Below, piece after piece: positions 23,922 through 34,290 of a DNA stretch of 64,000 bases (positions within the stretch are counted from its first letter, which is position 1; each line of letters starts with the position of its first letter). The position numbers and the translations under genes are program-made. The stretch is from Paralvinella palmiformis (lineage: Eukaryota; Annelida; Polychaeta; Terebellida; Alvinellidae), in NCBI GenBank assembly GCA_025642065.1, contig JAODUP010000165.1, positions 439,501-503,500 on the forward strand, given 5' to 3'. Under the pieces are notes generated by a model. The model did not search any database. It saw only the letters and a program-made list of their open reading frames with translations, and was not told the DNA's origin.

Positions 23922-26900
23922 TGTTTATTTTAATACACATATTTTTATCATTTTATTACTAAGAATATTAACTTTTTAACTAATCAGTATCTCTGTAAAA
24001 ACAAAGTGTAAATAAATATAAAAAATTTATTTCAAAGTCATTTACCCAGTAGTCGTGAAATATTATTATATAGGTAGTGAAACGCTAACATATCAAAGCA
24101 TATGATGGTTCTGATCATACCTAGCACATACAGCTGAGAACCAACCAACTCTCTGGAGAAACATCCAACAAATACGGGTACGAGTCGGACTTGAAGACAC
24201 AACCAGGATTGTTGACGTCAAAATTTTAAACAAAAGCTATCCTATAAGAATCACGTTTAAATTTTAAATCTACCCCATTTTTAGTGTGTATCATCTTCAT
24301 AAAAAACACATAATCTGATAATTATTTGTTACATTTATTCATATTTAGCCATTATCATACACTACCAAAGTATGTCAATAACAATTCTACTTAAATACCA
24401 CATTTATTGACCATTTACAGGGTTGCCAGTTTCTTCTACGTGCCAGTTTCAGCCAAGGCAAAAATAGGTTTCTGACTTCAATTTGGCATAAATAGTCCAG
24501 TAGACCATGTATTTCAGTAAAAATTGGCAATTAATTACTAAATTCATTTGGTTGTTCTGCTTGGTTAGCATCTACCTCCTAGCCGACATCAAAGGATTGA
24601 CCCTTGAAGAATTTCTGCTTCAAATGAGTGAGCATTTTCAACCTTTGGACTTGTGCACAGCAAACTCAGAAACTGACTTGGTGTGGCCATGGCAGCAAAG
24701 TTGCTTCTCTGTTACAGGATGCTCAGAGCACATACAGACTTGGACTATTGAATTCAACATTGTAGTGCACTTAATTATAAATGATTAGTGATCGACTGAT
24801 TACACAGGCTTCCTTCATTTCTTTACTAAAAGTTGCCATGCTTAATGGCAGTTGAATCGATAAATTAATGCAGCAGTATAAACTCGGTTTTGGTGTTATG
24901 ACTTATACTGTATGAGTATCAACTAAATAAACTTGATTGCGTTTTTCAAATCAGTTGTTTCAGCCAATTTCTCTGTTCTTGAAACGCTTATAAATTCTCA
25001 ATGAGCATTCCTTAATAATCATCCCACAATCTTACTATAAATTTGGAACTTTAATCGCCGAGCCATGTTCAATAGACCCCATTTTCAGAATTAGCACTTG
25101 CTGGCAGAAACTAGCTTACTGTGCGGCAGAAATAGGTTTCTGCTGGCAGAAACCCAACCCTGAGCATTTATATGTAATCCTGTAAGTATTATTTCACTAG
25201 CTAATACCAGTATTTCTAAACTTTCCCAAATTCCATAGGAGTATACAATGAGTAAGAATATAAGAATCGATTATTATTATTATTAGAATCAATAAGATTC
25301 CAAGTGAACTTGAGTATGCAGAGGAGGCTAAAAACTACACAAAGAAAATTACGACAGAAACCAAACATTGAGGAATAGGTTCAACAGTTCACCAACTTAG
25401 ATGGTGCAACAAATGGAAACAGTGTGCATGAGTAGCACAGTATTTCAACTCTTAAACAAATATCACATCTACTGCTATCAATTTAATCTTGTTCCGTGGC
25501 TACTTTTGTGTGAGTGATAGGATAAAACATGTCAATTTCCATTGGTCGTGAGGTTAAACAGCTCACCATATCAGTGTCACCCCAAGAGATATGTGATTAA
25601 CTGTGTGCATGGGTTCCATAGCCAAAGAAAAATTATTTTCCAGGACTTTTCCAGGACAAAATTATCCTTTTCCAGGACAAAGTATACAAGATTTAAAGGT
25701 TATAAATCAAGACATGTGTGAAAAGCATATATTTAATCAATGTATGATCAATTATTGAAATTTGTATGGTACAGCCTCCTCCTCACTCCTTCTGTTGTCT
25801 GATCCACCCACTTTTATTTAAATTTGAACTGACATGAGATATCAATACTATGTACCAGCATTTTTTCTTCTACAATCAAAGTTTTCTTCTATACGCATAA
25901 TATTTATTTGTGGACTTTTTTTGTTCTAAGTGGATTTGTTTTCACAGGCAATAACTTTTCCAGGACAGTTCATAATTTTGTAAATTTCTAAGACCTAGAA
26001 AATCAATTTGTCATTTTCCAGATTTTCCACGACACGTGGCAACTCTGTGTATGATATGTTTGACAGCATTGATGAACAAGCCATTATCACCATAATAAAA
26101 AGCAACAGGTATATCACTGACAATAACCGTCATCATTGTTGTTATTATTATAATAATACAAATTGGTATAGAGTTTATTCCACAGTTCTCTGACACAAAA
26201 GTTTTCCATGGATGAAGTCTGTACAATCTTATACATAAATCTCAGCACTTACATTACAGTCCACAACTTGTATAAGAGTGTAATATACCTCATCCCACCA
26301 AATTTTTTATTTGTTTCCAGTCTGCGTGTTTATAATGTTATATTTTAAACAATTAAAACTAATTGCACCCTCCTCACAAGGTGAAGTACCAAATGATCAA
26401 ACCCAAAGACCTTGAAGGCAGTCACCTTCAAAGTGTTTCATGTCATCAAAGGTAAGGCTAACCTGCTAAATCAATCTGGTGATAGGGCAGTCTCATTAAA
26501 CATGGTCAGCCTTAAAGATGAGGAAAACATCTCCAAATGTCCCAAAGAATACTAGATCTACATTTTCGTGCAGCAAATAACTGTTATCACACTTTATCGG
26601 GCAAACTTCAAATGGGTACTTACTTAATTTATTTTAAACCAACAATAGCCACGAACAATCAAACAAAACAAACAGGGAAAATGTTTGACATGCATGACCC
26701 CCCCCCCCCAAACCCATACTGTGTATAAATGATATGTTTAACTCAGGTAACAAATTAAACCATATTAAAATTTCTTGTACGAGTGTATTCACACTTCACT
26801 CCAGAATGTTTGTTTGTTTGAAAGAGTCATATCAAAATAAAGATGTAATTTATTAGATGACTACTAACAAGAAAATATTACATAATAATAATAATAATCA

Positions 26901-29900
26901 GTTAACACACACACACACACAATAAATGGCAATTTTAATTCTGAGCAGAGACATCTAAAGGCAAAAATTAGCTGATTTCAATATATCACATTCAATCACA
27001 CACACACACACCTACCCGCTGAAATTACCAATTAATTACAAGGGACAATTAACCAATATATGACCATTGAAACCCAAGCAGCTTAGCAGATTTAACAGGT
27101 GATATAATAAAGCTATCATAAAGTGATTGCTAGAATCATTTGTTTCCAGAATGGCACAACTAATTCCAATAAGAGAGGATATGATAAGTTGAGGCCGAAC
27201 TACCAATTTGCTCACGCAGCATGCAAGCCTATTATTGCGTATAGCTCATCCTGGAAAGAAACGAAAATAGCACATCTGTAAAAAGAGCCTACTTTCCGAA
27301 CATCTGACAGGATAACAGTCCATCAGATGCAGAACAATTAGCTGATAATAGTTGAAACAAACTTTGTTATCACTAATCTAGTCTCTTTTTCTGAAGGGGG
27401 ATATGGTGAAGAATATTAGTCGTTAGTAATGACTCAGTTGCACAACAAACATTAAAAAGCATACCACATTACAGAGTTAGTAGTAAAACAGTTACACTAA
27501 TCTATGTACAAATGAAAGAGAATAGCAGCTGTTCTTCAACTAATGAACTGGTTTTGTGAAGATGATGATGATGATGATTGATCTTTTATAACCACTTTTG
27601 TGCACATGGTAGGCTAAATGGGCCAAGCAACCTCCAAGGGTAATGAAGTGAAGTCAAAGATGAAACAACCTTCAGATATACCCACGCCGAGATTCGAACA
27701 TAGGTGGTAGTGATCTGTGGTCCAACACGCTACCGCTAGACCACAGAGGCACCGTAGGGTTTGTGATGGATTAAGGGCAATAACATAAATGACAAACGGC
27801 TTAGGCATTGCCATGGAAACCAATTGATAAAAAGTCAACAATATCCCTAACTGGTTAGTGATCCAGATTTTGCTAGATCTCGGCACTGGTTCTGCTTGGG
27901 TCATATGATGAAATGTCAGTTTTGACGTGAGCCGTCATCTCCCATGATAAGTGTGAGGTAAGTGTGACAAATTCCTGATTTCAGCCAAAAAACAGCATCA
28001 GGATGCAAAGCAGTTAATACTTCTCCCACTCCCACACTAATGAGTGAGTGAGTGAGTGCATCATTATATGCTCATCACATCTGGGATGTATAGGTAAGGA
28101 GTAATTCCCTGGTGAAACATTTCACAGACAGACACAGATAATTCTGATATTTCAAACTAGGGTGGAAGGTTTAGTGTGGCTGTGCCTTATTAGCTCTGCC
28201 AAAAAAATTATTCCTACACCAATAAATAAGCACTATATATGACCGTTCTATAAAAATACAGTTAGAAAACAAAAATTCTGCTCAATTCGGAAAAACACAT
28301 TGTGAGACTCAACTGTCAACACATCTCAAAATCAGGATACTCACTTCCATAAGGTGGCTGTCCAGGATAGGGCTGCTGACCTGGATAGGGCTGCTGACCT
28401 GGATAGGGCTGCTGACCTGGTGGTGGCTGCTGTCCAGGATAGGGTTGTTGTCCTGGATAGGGTTGTTGCCCCGGATAGGGCTGTTGTCCCGGATAGGGCT
28501 GTTGTCCTGGATAGGGCTGCTGCCCCGCCTGTGGATAGCCACCAGCTGTAACAGGAGCAAGAATGAACTCATTAACAGCTGTCTACCACAACAGCCAAAC
28601 ACCATTATACTCTAACAATGGATGGAGGTTAAACAAATTCACATGACTTACGCTGGCTGCCTGGAGCGCCACCATACGGCATTGGCTCGGGAAATCCGGG
28701 CTGGGGAAAACCAGCAGAAGGTCCTCCGTATCCAGGAGCAGGATACCCTCCTGGAGGCATCATACCCTAGAAAAGTAAGATAACCGTTGATTTGTTTTCT
28801 CCCTCATCGTCTGTGTTAAACAAAAAATAGTCTACTGACAACTGCAGAATAAAAAAACAGACACGAGAGTGGCCTTTGAAAAAAAAAACTCTGAAAGGCA
28901 GGGAAGGAAATTGCAGAGCAAAGTGAGCCACGTGAAGCTGGGGGTGTGGATGGATGAATGTTGTTTAACGACACATCGGCACAATTTAGGCCATTCAGTG
29001 TCCTAGCTGGGGGTGTGGAAGAATTTGTTTTGGGTTTTGTGCATTTTTAGAACAATCCGAGACCACTTGAGTGGAAGTAAAATATGTCTTCTGCAAGAGA
29101 ACCTTTTTCCAACCACTAGTTCGATTCACTCCCCATTTCCAAAAATTGTATTTTCATCCCCGATAAAATGGCCCAATTCTAAATCAGTCCATAATGAATC
29201 CAGCGATGGGTGGCAAAAAACCTACTTTGGCCACCTGTTAGAAAGCTTATCCATTTCAAGAATTTACCAGTCACTATCCATGTCCATTAGAAAATCATCA
29301 CAAAATCTCAGGTCATCCTGTCAGCTACTATTGCCGACATCAGCTACTGTTGCCGACATCAGCTACTATTACCGACATCCGTATCTCAATGGCTCGCACT
29401 TTATGGACCATGCTGCCAGAGGATATTAGAAATGTGGCTTCTCTTGAAAAGTTAAATTCTGTTCTAAAATCTTGCCTGTTTAAGGTAGCTTTCACCAATA
29501 AATGTTGTTTATCATTTAAATAGCACATTGGGTTTCTACGTACACCTTATTTGGGGTATCATTGTACAGTGCCTTTGAATTGTTTCTGCTAGTAAGGGTT
29601 CTTTATTAAATATACATTATTATTATTATCAATCAACAGTGACATGTCCATATTACAAGATCACAACAACAGGGAGATTGAGTTGGGTCATTTAACTTCA
29701 GTGCTGGTCACACCTGGCTCACATGGTCAAGGGCACTAACTTTCATCAATGCAGATATGAGTTGGATTCAAACTCATACAGCCTTTTCAATACGGAATAG
29801 AGTAGACAAGCTCTCACAAAAAGTAGGCAGCAGATCAGCTGTAGTGGCCTATAAATACACCGAGATGCCATTGCCATGGTACTGCCTGGAGGGAGGTATG

Positions 29901-31047
29901 GATGCGGGGGTAGTGAAAAGCTGGCCGTGGGGTAGTGGTAATGACACTAACAAAGTAGTGACCCTTCTCCATTGGAAGGGGAGGGTAGAGGTTCTCCCCT
30001 GAACAAGTTGGCATAAATGGAGTAATTGGTATATTCTAGGCCACTTTTTAAGTACCCAACCCATTTTCTGCCGATAAAATAGGTGACGAGGGACTGTAAA
30101 ATGGATGACGTATAGCATCGGACGTCAGCTGCTATTGAAAAGGCTGTCATTGCCTGAAGGTTTGCAGTGCAGTGCTCTAACCACTGCACCATTGCAATAC
30201 ACTCTCCAAAAAGAGGAACAAAACAGTAAACACAATAACTGTTTAGTTACCAGTAAGCAAGTAGTTATGCGTGTATGGAGCTCAGACGTGGGCATCTAAT
30301 AAACCAGCTCAGGGGAATTAAATTTGTGCGATAAACGTACTTATGAGGATGGGAAAATGTATACGGTAATATTTATCGTGTAATCTTGCGATGATGATTG
30401 ATGTTTTACGGCCACTTTTGTGTACATAGTAGGCTAAATGGGCCGTCGTTCGAAGGTAATGAAGCGAAGTCAAAGATATGCCCATGCCGAGTTTGGAACA
30501 TGGGTGGTAGTGATCTGTGGTCCAACACGCTACAGCTAGATGACAGAGGCGCCCCACCATGTAATCTTGTGTTCTACACATGTCTATTACTGTTCTCAAT
30601 GTCAACTGGCCAGTGATGTTGATCATACTTGCAGATCTCTTAGTAAACTATACCATGGAACAAATGATCAATATCTGATGAAAAATGGCATTACTCTCGG
30701 GCATGTCCCACTCACAAACTTCAAATTTATCATTACAAGTTACAGGACATAATAAAAAAAGCTTTGTGGTCCGCTAGTTCAACATTTGTGCATTATTATA
30801 TTCTTGGCACGTGTTACTTTTAGAGAGTGTGCTTCTATTTGGAACAATCTACATTAGCCATCATAGGCACACTGACTTGCTTCTTCATCTTCTTCTGTAG
30901 TTTCTTCTGCCTCTTCTTTTCTTTCTTGTAGGGATCTTCGTCTGAAGACGAGCTGCTACTGGAGCTGCTGCTAGAGCTGTGTTTCTTTAGGTGCTTTTTG
31001 TGTTTCTTTTGTTCTTTCTTTAGCTGTTTTTCACTGTAACCATACAT
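15474..31047 (-). CDS. ANXA7: annexin A7/A11-type protein
   Basis: A calcium-dependent phospholipid-binding protein of the annexin family, acting at membrane surfaces. Exons, 5' to 3': 31047-30877 (probable), 28766-28652, 28545-28345, 21964-21467, 21325-21164, 19540-19446, 19165-19052, 18941-18851, 18639-18560, 17635-17423, 16129-16054, 15900-15788 and 15593-15474. All junctions have AG/GT ends and phases agree; the twelve exons from 28766 total 1878 nt (625 residues plus stop), or 682 residues with the first exon. The N-terminus is Pro/Gly/Tyr/Gln-rich and the last ~318 residues hold four annexin repeats, with GMGTDEE, GAGTKED, KMGTDES and GLGTDES calcium-loop motifs and SGDLEE/SGDF-type acidic caps. 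LILALF-like and [11 protein letters not shown] sequences are closest to vertebrate annexin A7. The start codon is uncertain because it depends on the first exon. Confidence 0.92.
15788..15900 (-). CDS. ANXA7: annexin exon (repeat 4)
   Basis: Encodes [15 protein letters not shown] and [20 protein letters not shown], the repeat-4 calcium loop. 113 nt, entering at phase 1, leaving at phase 0. Confidence 0.93.
16054..16129 (-). CDS. ANXA7: annexin exon (repeat 3 end)
   Basis: 76 nt encoding [20 protein letters not shown] and the following helix. It joins the neighbouring exons at phases 0 and 1. Confidence 0.92.
16510..16680 (-). mobile_element. degenerate SINE
   Basis: An old minus-orientation copy in the annexin intron between 16129 and 17423. 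The tail-side block and a tRNA-like head with GAACCCTAGAG are still recognisable. Confidence 0.5.
17423..17635 (-). CDS. ANXA7: annexin exon (repeat 3)
   Basis: 71 codons. The linker [19 protein letters not shown] precedes [18 protein letters not shown] and the helix [18 protein letters not shown]. The Gln-rich linker is longer than I expect for annexin A7. Confidence 0.93.
18560..18639 (-). CDS. ANXA7: annexin exon (repeat 2 end)
   Basis: 80 nt encoding [20 protein letters not shown] and LLVSCLQ. Phase 1 in, phase 0 out. Confidence 0.93.
18851..18941 (-). CDS. ANXA7: annexin exon (repeat 2)
   Basis: 91 nt encoding [20 protein letters not shown] and the following [11 protein letters not shown]. 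The loop reads GTKE instead of GTDE; the analogous loop of annexin A7 also departs from GTDE. Confidence 0.93.
18986..19023. repeat. (AC)n microsatellite
   Basis: A perfect dinucleotide run in the 110-base intron between annexin exons 18941 and 19052. It makes up a third of that intron. Confidence 0.9.
19052..19165 (-). CDS. ANXA7: annexin exon (repeat 1 end, repeat 2 start)
   Basis: 114 nt, 38 codons, phase 0 to 0. Encodes [20 protein letters not shown] then [18 protein letters not shown]. It supplies the acidic cap of calcium site 1. Confidence 0.94.
19446..19540 (-). CDS. ANXA7: annexin exon (repeat 1)
   Basis: 95 nt encoding [20 protein letters not shown] and the following [12 protein letters not shown], the first conserved annexin endonexin fold. 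Confidence 0.94.
20238..20908. mobile_element. hAT-type non-autonomous element with nested SINE
   Basis: A 671-bp element in the annexin intron 19540-21164. Its ends are inverted (CAGAGATGGAGCAATTAC left; CAGAGATTGAGTAATCC read from the right) and it is flanked by a perfect 8-bp target duplication, ATTTCAAC, at 20230-20237 and 20909-20916. Subterminal GAGTACAAT motifs are repeated in both orientations. An 8-bp duplication with CAGNG ends fits hAT. No transposase is encoded. A SINE at 20443-20641 inserted later. Confidence 0.8.
20443..20641 (-). mobile_element. tRNA-derived SINE A, near full length
   Basis: Complete minus-orientation copy. Read on minus: head with A box (GTGGTCTAGCGGTAGCG), B-box region, the GGCCCATTTAGCCTACC block and a (CATCAT)n tail. 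It sits inside the hAT element 20238-20908. Confidence 0.9.
20975..21116 (-). mobile_element. tRNA-derived SINE, second family
   Basis: Minus-orientation copy ending just 48 bases from an annexin exon. Read on minus: head with a tRNA-like A box and GAGCACTGCACTGC, B box at GAGTTCAAATCC, then a TGTGTTTCCCC segment. It resembles the split copy at 29695-30195. Confidence 0.7.
21164..21325 (-). CDS. ANXA7: annexin exon (core start)
   Basis: 162 nt encoding [20 protein letters not shown], a linker, then [20 protein letters not shown]. This is the join between the repetitive N-terminus and the first annexin repeat. Phase 1 in and out. Confidence 0.93.
21467..21964 (-). CDS. ANXA7: annexin N-terminal exon, GPGYPxQPGG repeats
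   Basis: A single 498-nt exon encoding about 14 tandem copies of a ten-residue repeat of the type [10 protein letters not shown]. The unit is well conserved in the middle and decays at both ends ([12 protein letters not shown] at the start, [12 protein letters not shown] at the end). Uncharged, Tyr- and Gly-rich low-complexity tails of this kind are typical of annexins A7 and A11, where they mediate self-association. Long open frames in the other two registers and on the plus strand are by-products of the 30-bp DNA period. Phase 1 in and out; exon length is divisible by three, so it can be skipped without frameshift. Confidence 0.92.
23601..23776. repeat. tandem repeat, three units of 59 bp
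   Basis: Three units, each beginning near gcaccctc and ending accaagaataaggta, follow head to tail with a period of 59 bases. Each unit contains an extended pyrimidine-rich half. Confidence 0.85.
23842..23917. repeat. (AT)n tracts
   Basis: Two long AT runs separated by attaattaatata; the whole stretch is self-complementary. Confidence 0.9.
24418..25162. mobile_element. hAT-type non-autonomous element
   Basis: Ends are CAGGGTTG left and CAACCCTG right, with imperfect subterminal inverted similarity (GTTTCTGCC-type motifs). The flanks are accattta (24410-24417) and agcattta (25163-25170), a 7-of-8 match for an 8-bp target duplication. No transposase frame. Confidence 0.65.
25611..26046. mobile_element. 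possible hAT-type element
   Basis: The right end read inward, CAGAGTTGCCACGTGTCGTG then GAAAATCTGG, and repeated TTTTCCAGGAC motifs at the left resemble a widespread hAT MITE type. No clean target duplication was found, so the left boundary is uncertain. Confidence 0.4.
27561..27752 (-). mobile_element. tRNA-derived SINE A, near full length
   Basis: Minus-orientation copy with (GAT)n tail at left, core block and a good A box (CTCTGTGGTCTAGCGGTAGC read on minus). It lies about 590 bases from the annexin exon 28345-28545. Confidence 0.9.
28345..28545 (-). CDS. ANXA7: annexin N-terminal exon, QQPYPG repeats
   Basis: 201 nt encoding [18 protein letters not shown] and continuing to ten or so QQPYPG hexads, one degenerate (QQPPPG), ending GQPPYG. 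The unit differs from the decapeptide of the next exon, so the tail was built by two separate expansions. Phase 1 in and out and divisible by three, so skippable in frame. Confidence 0.92.
28652..28766 (-). CDS. ANXA7: annexin N-terminal exon, GYPAPGYGG region
   Basis: 115 nt encoding [20 protein letters not shown] then [18 protein letters not shown]. The acceptor is ttttctag. Two ATG codons near its start could initiate translation if the upstream exon is non-coding. Confidence 0.9.
29226..29628 (+). mobile_element. LINE 3' fragment, diverged
   Basis: Another copy of the window's main LINE family: the RT C-terminal coding end, then the tail with gtacagtgcctttgaatt and an ATT-rich end. More diverged than the other copies. 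It contains a local triplication of a 19-base unit, cagctactattgccgacat, at about 29326-29380. Confidence 0.8.
29695..30195 (-). mobile_element. second-family SINE split by a MITE
   Basis: The SINE matches the copy at 20975-21116 in two blocks, 29695-29778 and 30147-30195. The interruption is exactly the 368-bp element at 29779-30146. Confidence 0.75.
29779..30146. mobile_element. 368-bp MITE with 14-bp perfect inverted ends
   Basis: Begins CAGCCTTTTCAATA and ends with its exact complement, TATTGAAAAGGCTG. It lies inside a SINE; flanks tcata (left) and tcatt (right) suggest a 4- to 5-bp target duplication. No coding capacity. The superfamily is not determined. Confidence 0.75.
30391..30555 (-). 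mobile_element. tRNA-derived SINE A
   Basis: Minus-orientation copy with tail, core and tRNA-like head; the core between GGGCCG and AGGTAATG is slightly deleted. Confidence 0.85.
30877..31047 (-). CDS. ANXA7: probable first coding exon of the annexin gene (Lys-rich, poly-Ser)
   Basis: ATG at 31047 opens [19 protein letters not shown], then a run of 12 serines, DEDPY, and a second basic block ending QKKMKKQ. A strong acceptor (ctctttcag) precedes the ATG by six bases, so an untranslated exon must lie upstream. A donor CAA|gtcagt at 30877 would join it in phase 0 to the annexin exon at 28766. A second possible donor is at 30853. If neither is used, the frame stops at 30835 and the exon would be a small separate protein of 70 residues. 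The KK-H-K plus poly-Ser composition resembles the C-terminal tail of PRR13, but order and context differ. Joining to annexin is inference from phase and position. Confidence 0.5.
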
Positions 31048-31149
31048 AATATGCTGAAAGAGAAAAGAAAAAGACTCTTAATTATGTGTGTGTGTGTGCC
31101 TAAAAAAAGTTATATTTCTCTTTAAACTAAAAATTGGTTGATTAGTTTG

Positions 31150-31290
31150 TTTGGCTTCAACACTGTTCACACTTTGGACCTATGGCTGAGGGATGACCCC
31201 ATAGGGAAATATAAAATATACACAGGTCAGATTCAAACCCACAACCTGGAATTTTCCAGCCCAGTACTCTAACCACTACACTGTTGGAAC
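31150..31290 (-). mobile_element. tRNA-derived SINE, second family
   Basis: Minus-orientation copy with GTTTGAATCTG B-box region and a tRNA-like head ending near 31290. Confidence 0.55.
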
Positions 31291-31779
31291 ACCCATTTAA
31301 ATTAAAAGCATACATGACATACATCATTATAAGAATGATATGCAAAAGATAAAATGATATATGTGTACGGAGAGAGAAAATTTATGATTTCCAAAATAGA
31401 CATTATACAGTATAATGTCACATATATTTACAAATTAATCAAAGTACATATACCTAAGGAAATTACGGGACAATCACGGTCTTCCTATTTACCCCCACAA
31501 CAAATAAATGATACCTAAGGAAATACACATCAGCTAACAGATTCGGGATGAGAAACAGATTGAGGATATTATTTAGCACAACACGGAAGAGATAAATTCA
31601 TGACAAGTATTATGGAAACAGGTCGGGATGAGATAACTCAATATTGCATTCAACAACATACAGAAAAACTTTAGTGCTGATAATGCTGTTATAGATAACA
31701 TCGTAAACACATGCAGCTCTTCACCATCACCATAACGCTCAGCTAAACGAATGATGTAATCCCATTACCAGCAGAATTA

Positions 31780-31850
<71 letters not shown>

Positions 31851-34290
31851 CACCAGACCTTGTATCTACCACATGACATTCTCCAAACATGAAAAAAAAT
31901 GAACGCTTCTCGTTAATTCCAAGAGCTAAAAATCCCCCCAAATCTGCAACAATCCTACGCCGATGAAACACCTGACATAAAATAGGACATCTCACGCAGT
32001 CAATCTAATATAAATATGCTGCTATTAAAATAATCCCATGACAAGTGAAGAGATGAACAGGATTCGCAGTGACCAAACGATCAACAACGAAATCATACAA
32101 ACACTGACATCGTTGAATCCGCCCAGTTGTGACCAACACAGATATCAGTAGAGATATTATACCTGGTCTGTTATCTCGAGTAGTTGACGTCAGATCAGAT
32201 AACACCAAACCTTCTGATGTATGGTGACCTAATACTGACGTCTTGTTATGATGAAGTAGGTGTGTAGGCAACGAGGTCTCGGGTCCACATCATTTGTTTT
32301 TTTATCGTATACACAGACAGGATGATAACTAGAGTCATCTCTTATCTTAATATGCGGTTATGGTCGGGACAGTTTATTTTCTACAGAACTGACTGTCAAC
32401 AAACAAATGGAGCACAGCCAAAAGTTTGGTATATGAGCCGGCTTGAACAACATACTAAATGAATATGTTAACTATCTAAACACACCAACCTAAATCAACA
32501 TACATGTGTATGCATGTCTGATTTGGGATATATAAATGGTGGTGCATGGTTAATGCTCTTTGAACAATCTATCTCTTATCTGTAATTCATCTAAACATCT
32601 TCACATGCAAACATGTAATACTGTTATCTAATTAATGTGTAATTAGTAAATGTGAATGATTGTTAATAAAAATTAATATAATATCTCACCATTATTTTTA
32701 AATCAAATATTAATTAGATAGTTTATTAAAACTTGAACACATCTTACATGTTATCATAACATTGGTGAAATATAACTTTCATAAGTATTGATATGTGGTG
32801 ATTCCTCAAGGGCCTATCCCACAAACCCTAGGATTTGAACCCTGATCTGACGACTTTCAATATTGTGTGCTACTAACTATGCTACTGTAGTACCATTTGC
32901 AATTCATAATAGATTTGTTTAGACTTGGCAATGGTCAAGCCTAAGATATATGCCCAAAGGGCAACTGCTTCGGACAACATTCCACAAATACAGGTACAAT
33001 TTGGATTCAAGCACACAACTTCGAGGTCTACAGCGCAATGTTCCAACTATTGAAGCACTAATTTGCAATTCACAGAATCAGTACACTCAACAAGGTACAA
33101 TGACCAAACAGATATTCTACTTCAACATAACACTGCAAGAAAAACTACTTTGTCAGCACGAGATTTGATGATCCACACTACAAAACAATTCATGTGCTGC
33201 GGGAGGTTATTTAATTTCAATCTGAAGGACCAGCAGAAGTGCTTCGTATTATCTAAAGTTTGATATACCCATCAAATGGCAAGTCAATGTCTTTACATTT
33301 CAATCCAAGATACACTTACACTGGTCATATCAACCATAACCCTTTTTTAGGTATGGGGCTCTGACCAGATTCACCACATGCACATACTCAAGTTTTTTTC
33401 AAGTTAAAGACTGGACTAATTTAACCTTGTCTCATAAAAGTCATGATGAAGTTAGAATCAACCTTAAAATGTCTATTATTTTTAATATATTACTGCTTTT
33501 CTTCGATGTTAAGATGTTCTCTGAAAAGATGCATTTATTAATAATCTGGCCTTACTGCACTCATTCAGAGGGTTTGTTTACATAACTCGGGTGGAATTAA
33601 ACATCTGATGAACATTGACGCTTTGTGACCATCAACAGAGAGACATATACGCAGTGTAATACTAAACTAACAACATCGACTACCCCCATGGTGTATAGAA
33701 CATAGAACTATCAACTACTCACACATAATTCATCCATCCTAGATACTCATTCAAGACTTCAACCAACCTGAGAGTTATTTGTTTCACCCAAATACTGACC
33801 AAACCTAGGATATAGGACCAAGGGGGCCTATGGAATTATCCCACAAATGTAGGTAACTTGGCCCAATTCCAGGGTTGGAAAAAAGTTTTTTTTAATAAAT
33901 TGAATAAATAATTTTTTTCCGATTAAATCTAATTTTTTCAATCAAATTGATTTATCCTGAACCACAAGGTTTGCAGCAAAGCACTACACCACAAGAGCAT
34001 CTTCAATCAACCTGTGAGTACCTGAGTGAGTGATGATGATGATGGCCTAAATGGGCCGATTGAGTTTCTATTTAATCTCGGTACCGGTCACTACTTGGGT
34101 ATACAGCCAATAAAGTATTGTACACTATTAGATAATATATAGTAGTAAATCTAATAATAATAATAAGTATAGTTGATAACATCACTTAATATGTGATGAT
34201 CACTAAAAGGTGTTTTATCAAACAAGATATGAATATAATATCAAGTGTATACTTCACTGTGATAAATATATCAACATACTGAAAAAAATC
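31291..34290. other. no gene recognised; SINE relics and simple repeats
   Basis: Holds a (CT)n(AT)n composite at about 31781-31846, two tRNA-like SINE relics in minus orientation (about 32800-32900 and 32930-33060) and another split relic near 33780-33990. An open stretch on the plus strand near 32039-32150 is short and unsupported. Confidence 0.5.

Larger units (their letters stand above)
21965..28344. other. large annexin intron, 6.4 kb, transposon-rich
   Basis: Separates the two N-terminal repeat exons. It holds a possible degenerate SINE (about 22495-22640), a three-unit tandem repeat (23601-23776), long AT dinucleotide tracts (23842-23917), hAT-like elements (24418-25162 and about 25611-26046), a degenerate SINE (about 25495-25600), (AC)n runs near 26907 and 26999, a poly-C tract at about 26699 and a SINE at 27561-27752. 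I see no further annexin exon in it. Confidence 0.7.

Noticed and set aside
28309..28605. Open frames rich in SPIQ or DRAAD repeats
   Set aside because: Shadows of the QQPYPG exon in other registers.
29013..29429. 138-codon plus-strand frame
   Set aside because: Runs into the LINE 3' fragment; its end is LINE sequence in a wrong register.
33872..33960. Short hAT MITE splitting a SINE relic
   Set aside because: Begins CAGGGTTGG and ends CCTG within a SINE-like context, but the ends barely match and the flanks show no duplication.
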